Below are positions 35,750-43,915 of a DNA stretch of 64,000 bases, in pieces. Both the position numbers and the translations under genes were made by a program. The notes below the pieces were generated by a model. That model ran no database searches, was not told the DNA's origin, and saw only the letters and a list, made by a program, of their open reading frames with translations. The stretch lies in contig NZ_CP064952.1 of the NCBI RefSeq assembly GCF_011038885.2, forward strand, positions 806,001 to 870,000. Direction: 5' to 3'. Each line of letters starts with the position of its first letter. The first letter of the stretch is position 1. The stretch is from Schaalia sp. ZJ405 (GTDB lineage: Bacteria > Actinomycetota > Actinomycetes > Actinomycetales > Actinomycetaceae).

Positions 35750-38103
35750 GCCCAACTCGCAGCCGAGCAACGGGTGAGCCCGAGGAACCAGAACCCCGTA
35801 AGGCGCAGACGCGCGGCCGGATGAACTCCTCGATGAACGGCCTGGACATCCCCCTTGATCTGCGTCTTCCCGCACGAACGGCACGGACTTTTGCAAAGGC
35901 CGGGATTGAGACGGTCCGCGATCTTCTCCGCATCGCCCCGAGGCGCTACTACCACTGGGGTGCGTTGACTCCTTTGTCGACGCTTCGCGAAGGTGACGAC
36001 GTGACGATCCTTGCCGAGGTGGTGTCCACTTCCATCGTTGCGAATCGCTCCCGACCGGGCGTGCGCTGCGAAGTCCAATTAACCGATGGGGTTGCCACAA
36101 TCGGGGCGACGTTTTTTGCCAAGAACGAATACACACTCATCCCGCATCGCAAGATCCTCACTCCCGGGGCATCGATGCTGTTCTCGGGCAAGGTCGGATC
36201 CTATCGGGGGCGGCTTCAGCTCACCCACCCGAACTTTGAGGGAGCCGAAGGCGACGAAGAACAGATTCGCCGCCACGTTGATCGTCCAATCCCAATCTAT
36301 CCAACGACAGCGGGGATCACGTCCTGGGTGATCTCGCGGGCGATCGGCGTCGTCCTCGATACGCTCACCGAGGACACCATTCCCGACGCTCTGGGAGCGC
36401 AGCTGCGTGCGACTTATGCGCTGGCCTCTCCGCTCCAGGCCTATCGATTCCTCCATCAACCTGAAGATGATGAGCAGTGTGCCCTGGCGAAGAAAACTTT
36501 CGCATGGGAGGAAGCATTGATTCTTCAAGGGGCGCTTCTGGCTGCTCGCCGGGGTGCTCGTGCATTGGAGGCTCCTGCGTGCCAGGTCCAGCCGAACTCT
36601 CTCGTGACGACGTTCATGGAGTCCTTGCCTTATGAACTGACGCAGGCCCAGGACGAGGCTTTAGGTCAGATCTCGGCGGACCTGTCTCTGACTCAGCCGA
36701 TGCTTCGCCTGCTTCAGGGGGACGTGGGTTCAGGGAAAACAGTTGTCGCCTTGGCGGCGCTCATCCAGGTTGTGGGGGCCGGCTATCAGGGGGCGCTCCT
36801 TGCACCAACGGAAGTTCTTGCTCTCCAGCATGTTGAGTCGATCCGCGCTCTCTTGACCCGGGCGGGAATCCTCGGGGGTGGTCTCATCGGCAACGAGGAG
36901 GGGAACGAGGACGAGGCTCCACCACGCACCGGGAGCGCCCGCGCTGCTGAGGATTCGACGGAGACGAGTGGTGCGAACCCACAGGCCAGGGGAGTGGAGG
37001 TTCGTTTACTCACGGGCTCAACGCCCCTTCGGGCACGACGTGAGATCCACGCGCTCATGGAATCTGGAGTCCCCATGATCGTCGTGGGAACGCACGCGCT
37101 GCTGAGCGAAGGCGTGTCTTTTGGCAACCTCGCTCTGGCCGTTGTTGACGAACAGCACCGTTTCGGTGTGGCTCAGCGTGACAAGCTCCGCGTCATGGGT
37201 CCGAACGGACGCGGTGTTCATCAGCTGGTCATGACGGCAACCCCGATTCCTCGGACAATCGCGATGACAGTTTTTGGTGATCTTGACGAGACGCGGATGA
37301 CGGGTCTCCCTCCGGGGCGAACTCCTGTCCAGACTTTCCTCGTTGATTCAACGAACGCTTCGTGGATGGAGAGGCTGTGGCAGCGTGCCCGCGAAGAAGT
37401 CGACGGGGGTGGTCGCGTTTATGTTGTGTGTCCCCGAATCGATCAGGATGACGACGTTCCCGATGGAGACGAGGCCGAGGCGCGCCGCCCACCGCTGGCA
37501 TCGGTGAATGCGGTTGCGCACACACTGCGCGGCCTGCCCGTCATGACGGGAGTGTCGATTGCTGAGCTGACTGGGCGCACGTCGAACGAGGACAAAGACG
37601 CAGTGATGGCGGCGTTCAGTGCGGGAACCGTTCCGGTCATCGTGGCGACAACGGTCATCGAAGTGGGAATTGACGTTCCCGAAGCAACGATGATGGTCAT
37701 TCTTGACGCCCAGCAATTCGGTCTCTCGCAGCTCCATCAGCTTCGTGGCCGCGTTGGACGTTCCGATCGTCCATCGGTGTGTATGGCGGTGCATCGCCAC
37801 GAGATGACAGATGTGGGACGACTGAAACTTCAGGCTTTCGCTTCGACGACGAATGGTTTTGATCTGGCTGAAGAAGACATGAAAATTCGCCAGGAGGGTG
37901 ATGTTCTTGGCGCGCAGCAGTCGGGTCGGCGTTCTCACCTTGAGTTCCTTTCCGTTCGACGCGACGCAGGAATCATCGAGAAGGCCCGCAGTGAGGCGGA
38001 GAGAATTATCGAGGACGACCCGGATCTTTCCTCTCATCGCCAGCTGGAGTGGGAAATCATTGAACGTTCCGGGGAGACTCTTGCCTGGCTCGAACGATCG
38101 TGA
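35746..38103 (+). CDS. recG: ATP-dependent DNA helicase RecG
   Basis: RecG remodels stalled replication forks and Holliday junctions. An N-terminal wedge/OB domain (about 30-200) is followed by the helicase core. Walker A is GDVGSGKTVVAL at about 325-336, the Walker B box is DEQH at about 468, MTATPIPRTIAMT is motif III, and GRVGRSDRPS is motif VI. An acidic, low-complexity insertion (about 382-420, GNEEGNEDEAPPRTG) sits between the Walker A region and motif Ia/Ib. It makes the protein 785 aa, longer than the usual 690-740. The start overlaps the DAK2 gene. Confidence 0.95.
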   Translation: MSPTRSRATGEPEEPEPRKAQTRGRMNSSMNGLDIPLDLRLPARTARTFAKAGIETVRDLLRIAPRRYYHWGALTPLSTLREGDDVTILAEVVSTSIVANRSRPGVRCEVQLTDGVATIGATFFAKNEYTLIPHRKILTPGASMLFSGKVGSYRGRLQLTHPNFEGAEGDEEQIRRHVDRPIPIYPTTAGITSWVISRAIGVVLDTLTEDTIPDALGAQLRATYALASPLQAYRFLHQPEDDEQCALAKKTFAWEEALILQGALLAARRGARALEAPACQVQPNSLVTTFMESLPYELTQAQDEALGQISADLSLTQPMLRLLQGDVGSGKTVVALAALIQVVGAGYQGALLAPTEVLALQHVESIRALLTRAGILGGGLIGNEEGNEDEAPPRTGSARAAEDSTETSGANPQARGVEVRLLTGSTPLRARREIHALMESGVPMIVVGTHALLSEGVSFGNLALAVVDEQHRFGVAQRDKLRVMGPNGRGVHQLVMTATPIPRTIAMTVFGDLDETRMTGLPPGRTPVQTFLVDSTNASWMERLWQRAREEVDGGGRVYVVCPRIDQDDDVPDGDEAEARRPPLASVNAVAHTLRGLPVMTGVSIAELTGRTSNEDKDAVMAAFSAGTVPVIVATTVIEVGIDVPEATMMVILDAQQFGLSQLHQLRGRVGRSDRPSVCMAVHRHEMTDVGRLKLQAFASTTNGFDLAEEDMKIRQEGDVLGAQQSGRRSHLEFLSVRRDAGIIEKARSEAERIIEDDPDLSSHRQLEWEIIERSGETLAWLERS

Positions 38104-38115
38104 GGCGGTTGGGTC

Positions 38116-38134
38116 CATCACCCGCGCGGTGATG
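38116..38134 (+). terminator. Hairpin after recG
   Basis: CATCACC (38116-38122) and GGTGATG (38128-38134) form a seven-base-pair stem with a CGCGC loop, 12 bases after the recG stop. No U-run follows. The rest of the 181-base gap holds a 9-base GTCCTCGTC core (38221-38229) and the rsmD promoter. Confidence 0.45.
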
Positions 38135-38272
38135 AGGACGGATTGCGTGCACGGCGTCTGTTCCTTAGGGGATCACCCTCCGGCTATGCCATTGACGCTT
38201 TGGCATGTGGATGCAGCTTCGTCCTCGTCCACAGGATCTACTCCGACTGTGCGAGGATGTCGCTTTGTCGCC

Positions 38273-38287
38273 TAAAGTGTGCCCATG
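38273..38287 (+). promoter_or_regulatory. Leaderless-type promoter of rsmD
   Basis: TAAAGT (38273-38278) lies six bases before the ATG at 38285. No ribosome-binding site is visible, which fits transcription from the start codon. Confidence 0.5.
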
Positions 38288-38857
38288 ACTCGCATTGTTT
38301 CCGGAAGCGCCAAGGGGCGTGTGCTTCGTGTGCCCCCTCAGGGGACGCGTCCCACCTCAGAACGCGTTCGCGAAGCTCTGTTTTCGCGTTTGGAGCACTG
38401 GGGGATGATCGAGGGCACGCGCGTTCTCGATCTCTATGCGGGCACTGGCGCTCTGGGGCTTGAGGCTGTGTCTCGTGGGGCAAGCGACGCCGTCCTCGTG
38501 GAAAAATCACCGAAGGCGGCGCGAATCCTTCGAGAGAATGTTGCGTTGACGGAGCTGGATGCTGGAGTGCGTTCAGCTGATGTCCATGCTTTTCTTGGTG
38601 GCCGGACGGGTGAGCCATTGACAGGCGAATTCGGCCTCGTTTTCATTGATCCGCCCTATGACATTGACGAGGATCGTCTGGGGAAGACTCTTGAACTCCT
38701 TGGTCCGTGGCTGAGCGCAGATGCTCTTGTCATCGTCGAACGATCGGTGCGTAGCCCCCAGCCGCGATGGCCCGTATTCCTGCGGGTTGAGGATCGCAGG
38801 ACCTGGGGGGATACGGTTGCTTGGATGGTGGGTCCACCAACGCCGAAGGACTCGTAG
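38285..38857 (+). CDS. rsmD: 16S rRNA (guanine(966)-N2)-methyltransferase RsmD
   Basis: RsmD methylates G966 of 16S rRNA in the assembled small subunit. It begins MTRIVSGSAKGRVLRVPP. RPTSERVREALFSRL, the AdoMet motif VLDLYAGTGALGLEAVSRGA and the catalytic IDPPYD (about 121-126) identify it. The 190 aa are typical. The upstream TAAAGT box favours the ATG at 38285. The rsmD-coaD order is conserved across many bacteria; coaD's promoter lies in the rsmD stop codon. Confidence 0.94.
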   Translation: MTRIVSGSAKGRVLRVPPQGTRPTSERVREALFSRLEHWGMIEGTRVLDLYAGTGALGLEAVSRGASDAVLVEKSPKAARILRENVALTELDAGVRSADVHAFLGGRTGEPLTGEFGLVFIDPPYDIDEDRLGKTLELLGPWLSADALVIVERSVRSPQPRWPVFLRVEDRRTWGDTVAWMVGPPTPKDS

Positions 38858-38869
38858 GATACTTTCATG
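38855..38869 (+). promoter_or_regulatory. Leaderless-type promoter of coaD
   Basis: TAGGAT (38855-38860) overlaps the rsmD stop and is six bases before the coaD ATG. No ribosome-binding site is seen. Confidence 0.55.
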
Positions 38870-39355
38870 ACGACCGCAGTATTTCCAGGTTCTTTCGACC
38901 CCCTGACTTTGGGGCATCTCGATGTCATTGAACGCGCGCACGCCCTCTTTGACCGGGTCATTGTTGCCATCGGTGTCAATCGGGACAAACGTTACCGGTT
39001 CACGGTGGATCAGCGCCTGGAGATGATCAGATTGGCTGTCGGAGACCGTGAAAGAGTTGACGTCATGGAAATGAGCGGTGCGCTTGTGTCCTTCGTCAAA
39101 GAACAGCACGCCGATGTTGTGATTAAAGGAATACGCGGTGGCGCGGACGTTGAATGGGAAAGCCCGCAGGCCGCGGTTAACCGTGAGGTTGGGGGAGTAG
39201 AAACGCTGTGGCTACCGACCCGGCCGGAACTCGCCCACGTGTCATCGTCGATGGTTCGGGAACTTCTTGACGTGCAAATCCGGGTTGATCGGTATGTTCC
39301 TTCGGCAATCCTGCCACTGATATCAGACAATAAGGGTGTCCAGCGTGCACACTAA
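38867..39355 (+). CDS. coaD: Phosphopantetheine adenylyltransferase CoaD
   Basis: CoaD transfers AMP from ATP to 4'-phosphopantetheine, the penultimate step of coenzyme A synthesis. PGSFDPLTLGHLDVI holds the T/HxGH nucleotidyltransferase motif, and HVSSSMVRELL corresponds to the ISSTxxR motif. IKGIRGGADVEWE is a CoaD hallmark. At 162 aa it is of standard length. The start codon sits six bases after TAGGAT, which overlaps the rsmD stop, so the gene likely has its own leaderless promoter. Confidence 0.96.
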   Translation: MTTAVFPGSFDPLTLGHLDVIERAHALFDRVIVAIGVNRDKRYRFTVDQRLEMIRLAVGDRERVDVMEMSGALVSFVKEQHADVVIKGIRGGADVEWESPQAAVNREVGGVETLWLPTRPELAHVSSSMVRELLDVQIRVDRYVPSAILPLISDNKGVQRAH

Positions 39356-39368
39356 GACGGAGGAAACA

Positions 39369-40094
39369 ATGTCGAATCTCGACGACCACAGCACCGCGCA
39401 GAGCGAAGCTCCTGAAACCTGGGAAGACCAGGCCGTCTACGGACCCTCAACAGTCATCGCGGCGCTCGATCAGATCGAAGCCCTCGTTGAACGTGCACGC
39501 AACGTTCCGCTGTCGGCAACAATCATCGTCAATAAAGCAGAAATCCTTGACCTGCTTGATCAGGCACGTGAGGCTCTGCCGGAGGATCTTGTTGCCGCCG
39601 ATGCCGTTGTCGCGGATGCAGATGCGGTGCTCGGGCGAGCAGATTCAGCGGCGGAAACAACGATTGCCGAGGCAAACTCGCGTGCAACGGCCACACTTGA
39701 TAGCGCGAATGAACAGGCCGAACACATTGTTGCCAACGCCAAGGAAGAAGCTGAACGCACAGTCACTCGGGCACAGGAGGAAGCCGAAGCAACTCTCGCT
39801 CAGGCACGTTCTGATGCTGAATCGGCGCTCGTTGATGCACACACCCAGGCGGAAAAACTTGTGTCCACGGAGAACATCACGCGGATGGCTGAGGATCGTG
39901 CCCGTGAGATCGTTGCCGACGCTCGGGAAAAGGAACAGTCCCTCAAGGAAGGCGCAGACGACTACGTTGCGAAGTCCCTGAGTGAGTTGGCTGGGCTCCT
40001 GACAGATCTTCAGCGGCGCACCGAAGCTGGCCGCCGCACGATCGCTGAACGCCACGGCGTTGACGTCACGGATGTGAAACTTGACGATGAGTGA
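39369..40094 (+). CDS. SepIVA-like coiled-coil (DivIVA-domain) protein
   Basis: The 241-residue protein is mostly coiled coil (about 85-200), rich in A, E, D and R with repeated EAE/ADA heptads, ending in a helical tail (SLSELAGLLTDLQRRTEAGRR). A short N-terminal region (VYGPSTVIAALDQIEALVERARNVPLS) precedes it. The order coaD, coiled-coil gene, yceD, rnc matches the setting of mycobacterial SepIVA, a DivIVA-like septation factor. The call rests on that synteny and on composition. A GGAGG site precedes the ATG at 39369. It overlaps yceD by eight bases. Confidence 0.7.
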   Translation: MSNLDDHSTAQSEAPETWEDQAVYGPSTVIAALDQIEALVERARNVPLSATIIVNKAEILDLLDQAREALPEDLVAADAVVADADAVLGRADSAAETTIAEANSRATATLDSANEQAEHIVANAKEEAERTVTRAQEEAEATLAQARSDAESALVDAHTQAEKLVSTENITRMAEDRAREIVADAREKEQSLKEGADDYVAKSLSELAGLLTDLQRRTEAGRRTIAERHGVDVTDVKLDDE

Positions 40095-40725
40095 GCGCCC
40101 GCTCGAAATTGCTCTCCACGCGCTTCCCCGGTCAATCGGATCAACTCTTCATGCGCAGACACAGTGGATTGTGCCTGATGATCTGGGAACGCCCGCGATG
40201 GCAGTTGATCCAGGGACCGTTCTGCCAATTGACGTAGACCTGACTTCTGTGGACGGAGGCGTCCTCGTTGATGTGCGGACGCATGCCACGTTGCGCGGAG
40301 AATGTGTGCGATGCCTTGACCCGGTGATTAAAGACTGCGACATTCACTCCGTTGACGTCTATGTTGAGCAGGCAGCATCCGTAACGCGGGTGGCGGGTTC
40401 GCAGGGGAAAGAATCACATCGCGGGTCGCAGCGAGGCGTTGACGCCGAAGGAGACGGTGAGTTCCTTGACGACGAATACCTCATCGGTCCGCATGACACT
40501 GTCGATATCGAGACCCAGCTCAGGGATGCGATCATCACCCTCGTTGACGACCGCCCGCTGTGCCGACCCGACTGCATGGGCCTGTGCGATGTCTGCGGAG
40601 AAAAATGGGAGGAACTGCCAGAGGATCACCGCCACGAGGTCATTGATCCGCGCCTGGCATCTCTCGCGCATTTCTTTGACGAGGCCGACGCTCGCCAATC
40701 AGCTGAGAACGGTGGTGAACACTAG
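40087..40725 (+). CDS. YceD/DUF177 family protein
   Basis: This family is linked to 23S rRNA or ribosome metabolism and is usually encoded before rpmF and rnc. The 212-residue protein contains the family's beta-rich core (TLRGECVRCLDPV) and the cysteine cluster CRPDCMGLCDVCGEKWEEL, which likely binds a metal. A variable acidic/basic insertion (about 105-130) is seen. The ATG at 40087 overlaps the previous stop. The expected rpmF (L32) is missing between this gene and rnc, so L32 must be encoded elsewhere. Confidence 0.85.
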   Translation: MSERPLEIALHALPRSIGSTLHAQTQWIVPDDLGTPAMAVDPGTVLPIDVDLTSVDGGVLVDVRTHATLRGECVRCLDPVIKDCDIHSVDVYVEQAASVTRVAGSQGKESHRGSQRGVDAEGDGEFLDDEYLIGPHDTVDIETQLRDAIITLVDDRPLCRPDCMGLCDVCGEKWEELPEDHRHEVIDPRLASLAHFFDEADARQSAENGGEH

Positions 40726-40727
40726 GA

Positions 40728-41456
40728 ATGCCGCGTGCGAAGAAGCTTCCTATTCCCCCGTCCACTGATCGGACTGAACTGATGAAACGGTGGGGAATTA
40801 CCGTTGACGATGACCTCCTTGAGCTCGCGCTGATGCATCGGTCCTACGCGAACGAGGCCGGAGGAATCCCCAATAACGAGCGCTTAGAGTTCCTTGGGGA
40901 TTCTGTTTTGTCGATCGTCATTGCGGATCGACTATTCCACGATCACCCGCAGGTCACTGAATCTGACCTGTCGAGAATGCGAGCAGCAACTGTGTCCCAG
41001 GAGCCACTGGCAATTGCGGCGCGCCGCATCGACCTCGGCCAGTACATTTACCTGGGCAAAGGTGAATCCCTGTACGGAGGCCGAGACAAAGACTCAATCC
41101 TCTCCGACACCTATGAAGCGATGATCGGGGCAACGTATCTCACTCACGGCCTTGAACCAACCCGCCAAGTTATTCTGACGAACCTTGAGTTCCTTCTGAA
41201 AAACGCTGTTGTCCGCGGGGAACATCAGGACTTTAAGACGCAGCTTGTTGAATATGCACAGGCCGCTGGACTTGGAGAGGTTCGTTACGAGGTCACGGGA
41301 ACCGGTCCCGATCATCATCGCGTCTTCACTGCCCGCGCCTTCGTTGCCGAATACCCCGAAGCGGTTGGCAGTGGCACGGCCTCGTCGAAGAAACATGCGG
41401 AGAACGCGGCCGCTCAGGACGCGATGACACGTTTTGATTCGGCATCCTCGGTGTGA
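40728..41456 (+). CDS. rnc: Ribonuclease III
   Basis: RNase III cleaves double-stranded RNA, including rRNA precursors. The catalytic motif NERLEFLGDSVL (about 50-61) is present, with the second acidic site in DTYEAMIGATYL. A double-stranded RNA-binding domain fills the C-terminus (DFKTQLVEYAQ, ASSKKHAENAAAQDAM). It is 242 aa. The ATG is two bases after the yceD stop; a ribosome-binding site is poor, suggesting coupled translation. Confidence 0.95.
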   Translation: MPRAKKLPIPPSTDRTELMKRWGITVDDDLLELALMHRSYANEAGGIPNNERLEFLGDSVLSIVIADRLFHDHPQVTESDLSRMRAATVSQEPLAIAARRIDLGQYIYLGKGESLYGGRDKDSILSDTYEAMIGATYLTHGLEPTRQVILTNLEFLLKNAVVRGEHQDFKTQLVEYAQAAGLGEVRYEVTGTGPDHHRVFTARAFVAEYPEAVGSGTASSKKHAENAAAQDAMTRFDSASSV

Positions 41457-41536
41457 ACATGTGTGCTGCGGGATCAGGATCGGAATGCATCACGGGCATA
41501 CGGGCACGTCACACCTTCGACACCCGCGAGAAAGGC

Positions 41537-41551
41537 TAAGATGGGCGAGTG
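41537..41551 (+). promoter_or_regulatory. Leaderless-type promoter of the response regulator
   Basis: TAAGAT (41537-41542) lies six bases before the GTG start at 41549, and no ribosome-binding site is present. TTCGAC (about 41516) is a weak -35 candidate. Confidence 0.5.
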
Positions 41552-42202
41552 ACTGAGAACACCCTTGATTCTAAACTCATTCGCGTGATGATCGTTGACG
41601 ATCATGAAATCGTCAGACGAGGGATCGCTGAGATTATTGACCGCGCGGACGAGCTGGAAGTCGTCGCCGAGGCCGGTACGGTTGCGGATGCGGTGCGGCG
41701 CGCTGGACTTGTCCGCCCCGATGTGATCCTCGTGGATCTCCAGCTTCCCGATGGCACGGGAATTGACATCATGGAGAAACTGCGGGAAACACATCCGGAG
41801 ATCCTCCCGATCGTTCTCACCTCATTTGATGATGACGAGGCGTTAGCGGAGTCTTTGGATAAGGGTGCTCGCGCCTATATTCTCAAGACGGTTCGTGGTG
41901 CGGAGATCACGGATGTTGTCAAAGCTGTTGCCGCTGGCCGCGTTCTCCTTGACGAACGTACTCTGACGCGTCGGCGCGCAGATCATGATGATCCAACGGC
42001 CGATCTGACCCCCTCGGAACGTAAAGTCCTTGAACTCATCGGTGATGGCCTGTCGAATAGGGAAATCGGTGAGAAGCTGGGGGTTGCCGAAAAAACCGTG
42101 AAGAACCACATCACGTCGCTGCTGTCGAAAATGGGGTTGCAACGCCGCACCCAGGTCGCAGCGTGGGTTGCGGGGCAGCGCGCAGCTGCGTGGCGTCACT
42201 AG
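41549..42202 (+). CDS. NarL/FixJ-type response regulator
   Basis: This is a transcription regulator with an N-terminal receiver domain and a C-terminal LuxR-type helix-turn-helix. The receiver shows acidic residues D17/D18, phosphoacceptor D63 (VILVDLQLPDG), T91 and K113. The HTH region is LTPSERKVLELIGDGLSNREIGEKLGVAEKTVKNHITSLLSKMG (in pieces, about 152-200), close to DevR/DosR-type regulators. It is convergent with the sensor kinase gene 28 bases away. That kinase is its likely partner. Length is 217 aa. Targets are unknown; the neighbouring cyd genes are candidates. Confidence 0.9.
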   Translation: MTENTLDSKLIRVMIVDDHEIVRRGIAEIIDRADELEVVAEAGTVADAVRRAGLVRPDVILVDLQLPDGTGIDIMEKLRETHPEILPIVLTSFDDDEALAESLDKGARAYILKTVRGAEITDVVKAVAAGRVLLDERTLTRRRADHDDPTADLTPSERKVLELIGDGLSNREIGEKLGVAEKTVKNHITSLLSKMGLQRRTQVAAWVAGQRAAAWRH

Positions 42203-42229
42203 GACAAGTGACCTGGGGCTTCGCCCTCG

Positions 42230-43900
42230 TTAATGCGTCGACTCTCGAGCGTGGCTTGCCAGGGGAATCTCCCAGGTCAATTGGGTGCCGAGCCCACCGA
42301 TCCCCGGCGTCAGCGTGAAGGTGCCACCGTGTCGGCGGGCCCGCTCACGCAGATTACTCAGCCCAGAGGATCGTGTCCTATCCGGGTCGATACCTCGTCC
42401 GTCGTCGGCAATGCTCACGCGGACCATGCCTAAGTGTTCCCGTCCGGAAAGCTCAACGCGGACGCTCGCGGCGGTTGCATGCGCGTGGCGGGCAATGTTG
42501 GACAATCCCTCGCGAACAACGGCAACGATATCGTCGCTTCGATCCGGGTCGATGCGCCCGTCAAATTCCATGATGCGTCGAGGTTCAAGATCTTCTTCGG
42601 CGTTAATTTCCACCCCATCAAGGGTGATGAGCAGGGAAGGGGCATAGCCGAGGACGGAACGCGTCAGCGATGTTTCACGGCGCACCCGCTCAACCGTTCC
42701 GACGTTCTGATCGGGTTCGCGGATCTTGTGGATGATCGCGCGGATTTGCCGGACGGACTCGTCAATGGATGCAAGAGAATCATCGAGGATCTGTGACAGC
42801 TTGGCGGAGGAGACCGCTTCGCCGGAGTCGATGAGTTGCTTCGCGGAATCTAACTGCATGCCCGTGGCAAAAAGTTGTTGAATGGCGAAGTCATGGAGGT
42901 CCCGGCCGATCCGGTCGCGTTCGTCGAAGAGGGCGGCAACGTCCTGGGCGTGGCGTGCGGAGGCAATCTCAAGGGCCAGGGCAGCTTGGGAGGCCAGGGA
43001 TTCGGCAAGTGAAAGTTCTGAGGAATCGAATTCGGGTGAGCCGATTTTCCTCAGAAGAATGAGCACACCCGCGGAAGCCTTTCCTGAACGTAGGGGAGCG
43101 TAGAGAGCTGGACCGAAGGATGCAAGCGCGGGAAGCCGCATGGTCTGGGCGCGCGCCATCGAATCAACGATCATTCCGGTTCCCTCGTTAAGAACAGACA
43201 TCGCCCGACCTTCGTGGGGGAAGACAACGCCGAGAAGGGAATCGGCCTGGAAGCCGTCGGTGATTTCGGCGGCCCACGTGTCGCCGATTGAGGGAAGCAC
43301 AATGATTGCCGTGTCCGCGCGCGACACCTCGCGAACAGTACGGGCAATCAACTCAAGTGCTTCCTCCTCTTCAGCGCCCTCAAGCATCGTTGTTGTCAGG
43401 TTCTGCGAGGCAGAAATCCACCGTTCGGTCCGGCGGGCATCGGCGTAGAGGTGAGCATTTTCCACGGCAATTCCCGCCGCTGGTGCCAGGGCGTTGAGAA
43501 CAGCAACATCGGAAGGATCGTAGCCCCCGGGCTTACCCGTGAGGTAGATCCGGCCATAGACCTGTTCTTCGATGAGGACGGACACTCCGAGGAAGGGGGG
43601 AGTTGCGGGTGGGAGAGCGACCTCGTCAATTTCCTGAGGATCGTTGACAACAAGGGCTTCACCTGTGGGGATAAGAGAAATCAACACCCCTGGGACCGTG
43701 GGCAGCTCAGGGGAGTCGTGATGCTCAATGAGCATGGTTGTGGCTCCCCACGTGTCTAAGACAGATAGGGCGCCGTGCGGTGAACCGGTGAGCGCACACG
43801 CGCGGTCAACGAAGTTCTGGAGGGCGGCGCGCAGATCAAGTGTTCCCGTTAAGTCAAGGGCTGCGCGAAGTAACGCCAGCGACGATCGGTCCGAGGTCAT
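42230..43900 (-). CDS. GAF-domain sensor histidine kinase (DevS/DosS-like)
   Basis: This is a cytoplasmic histidine kinase of 556 aa with no membrane segment. Two GAF domains (about 20-150 and 175-315) are followed by a HisKA_3 dimerisation domain with phosphorylated H336 (GRDLHDFAIQQLF). An HATPase domain has N (EGLSNIARHAHAT) and G boxes (DDGRGID, GLSNLRERARRHGG). The layout matches DevS/DosS, whose first GAF binds heme. In the equivalent loop this protein reads LPPATPPFLGV. The histidine expected from the DosS PPHHPPM..FLGV loop is absent, so heme binding is doubtful. It lies 15 bases downstream of cydC on the same strand. Confidence 0.9.
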   Translation of the reverse strand: MTSDRSSLALLRAALDLTGTLDLRAALQNFVDRACALTGSPHGALSVLDTWGATTMLIEHHDSPELPTVPGVLISLIPTGEALVVNDPQEIDEVALPPATPPFLGVSVLIEEQVYGRIYLTGKPGGYDPSDVAVLNALAPAAGIAVENAHLYADARRTERWISASQNLTTTMLEGAEEEEALELIARTVREVSRADTAIIVLPSIGDTWAAEITDGFQADSLLGVVFPHEGRAMSVLNEGTGMIVDSMARAQTMRLPALASFGPALYAPLRSGKASAGVLILLRKIGSPEFDSSELSLAESLASQAALALEIASARHAQDVAALFDERDRIGRDLHDFAIQQLFATGMQLDSAKQLIDSGEAVSSAKLSQILDDSLASIDESVRQIRAIIHKIREPDQNVGTVERVRRETSLTRSVLGYAPSLLITLDGVEINAEEDLEPRRIMEFDGRIDPDRSDDIVAVVREGLSNIARHAHATAASVRVELSGREHLGMVRVSIADDGRGIDPDRTRSSGLSNLRERARRHGGTFTLTPGIGGLGTQLTWEIPLASHARESTH

Positions 43901-43915
43901 GCGGGTTCCTTTCGG

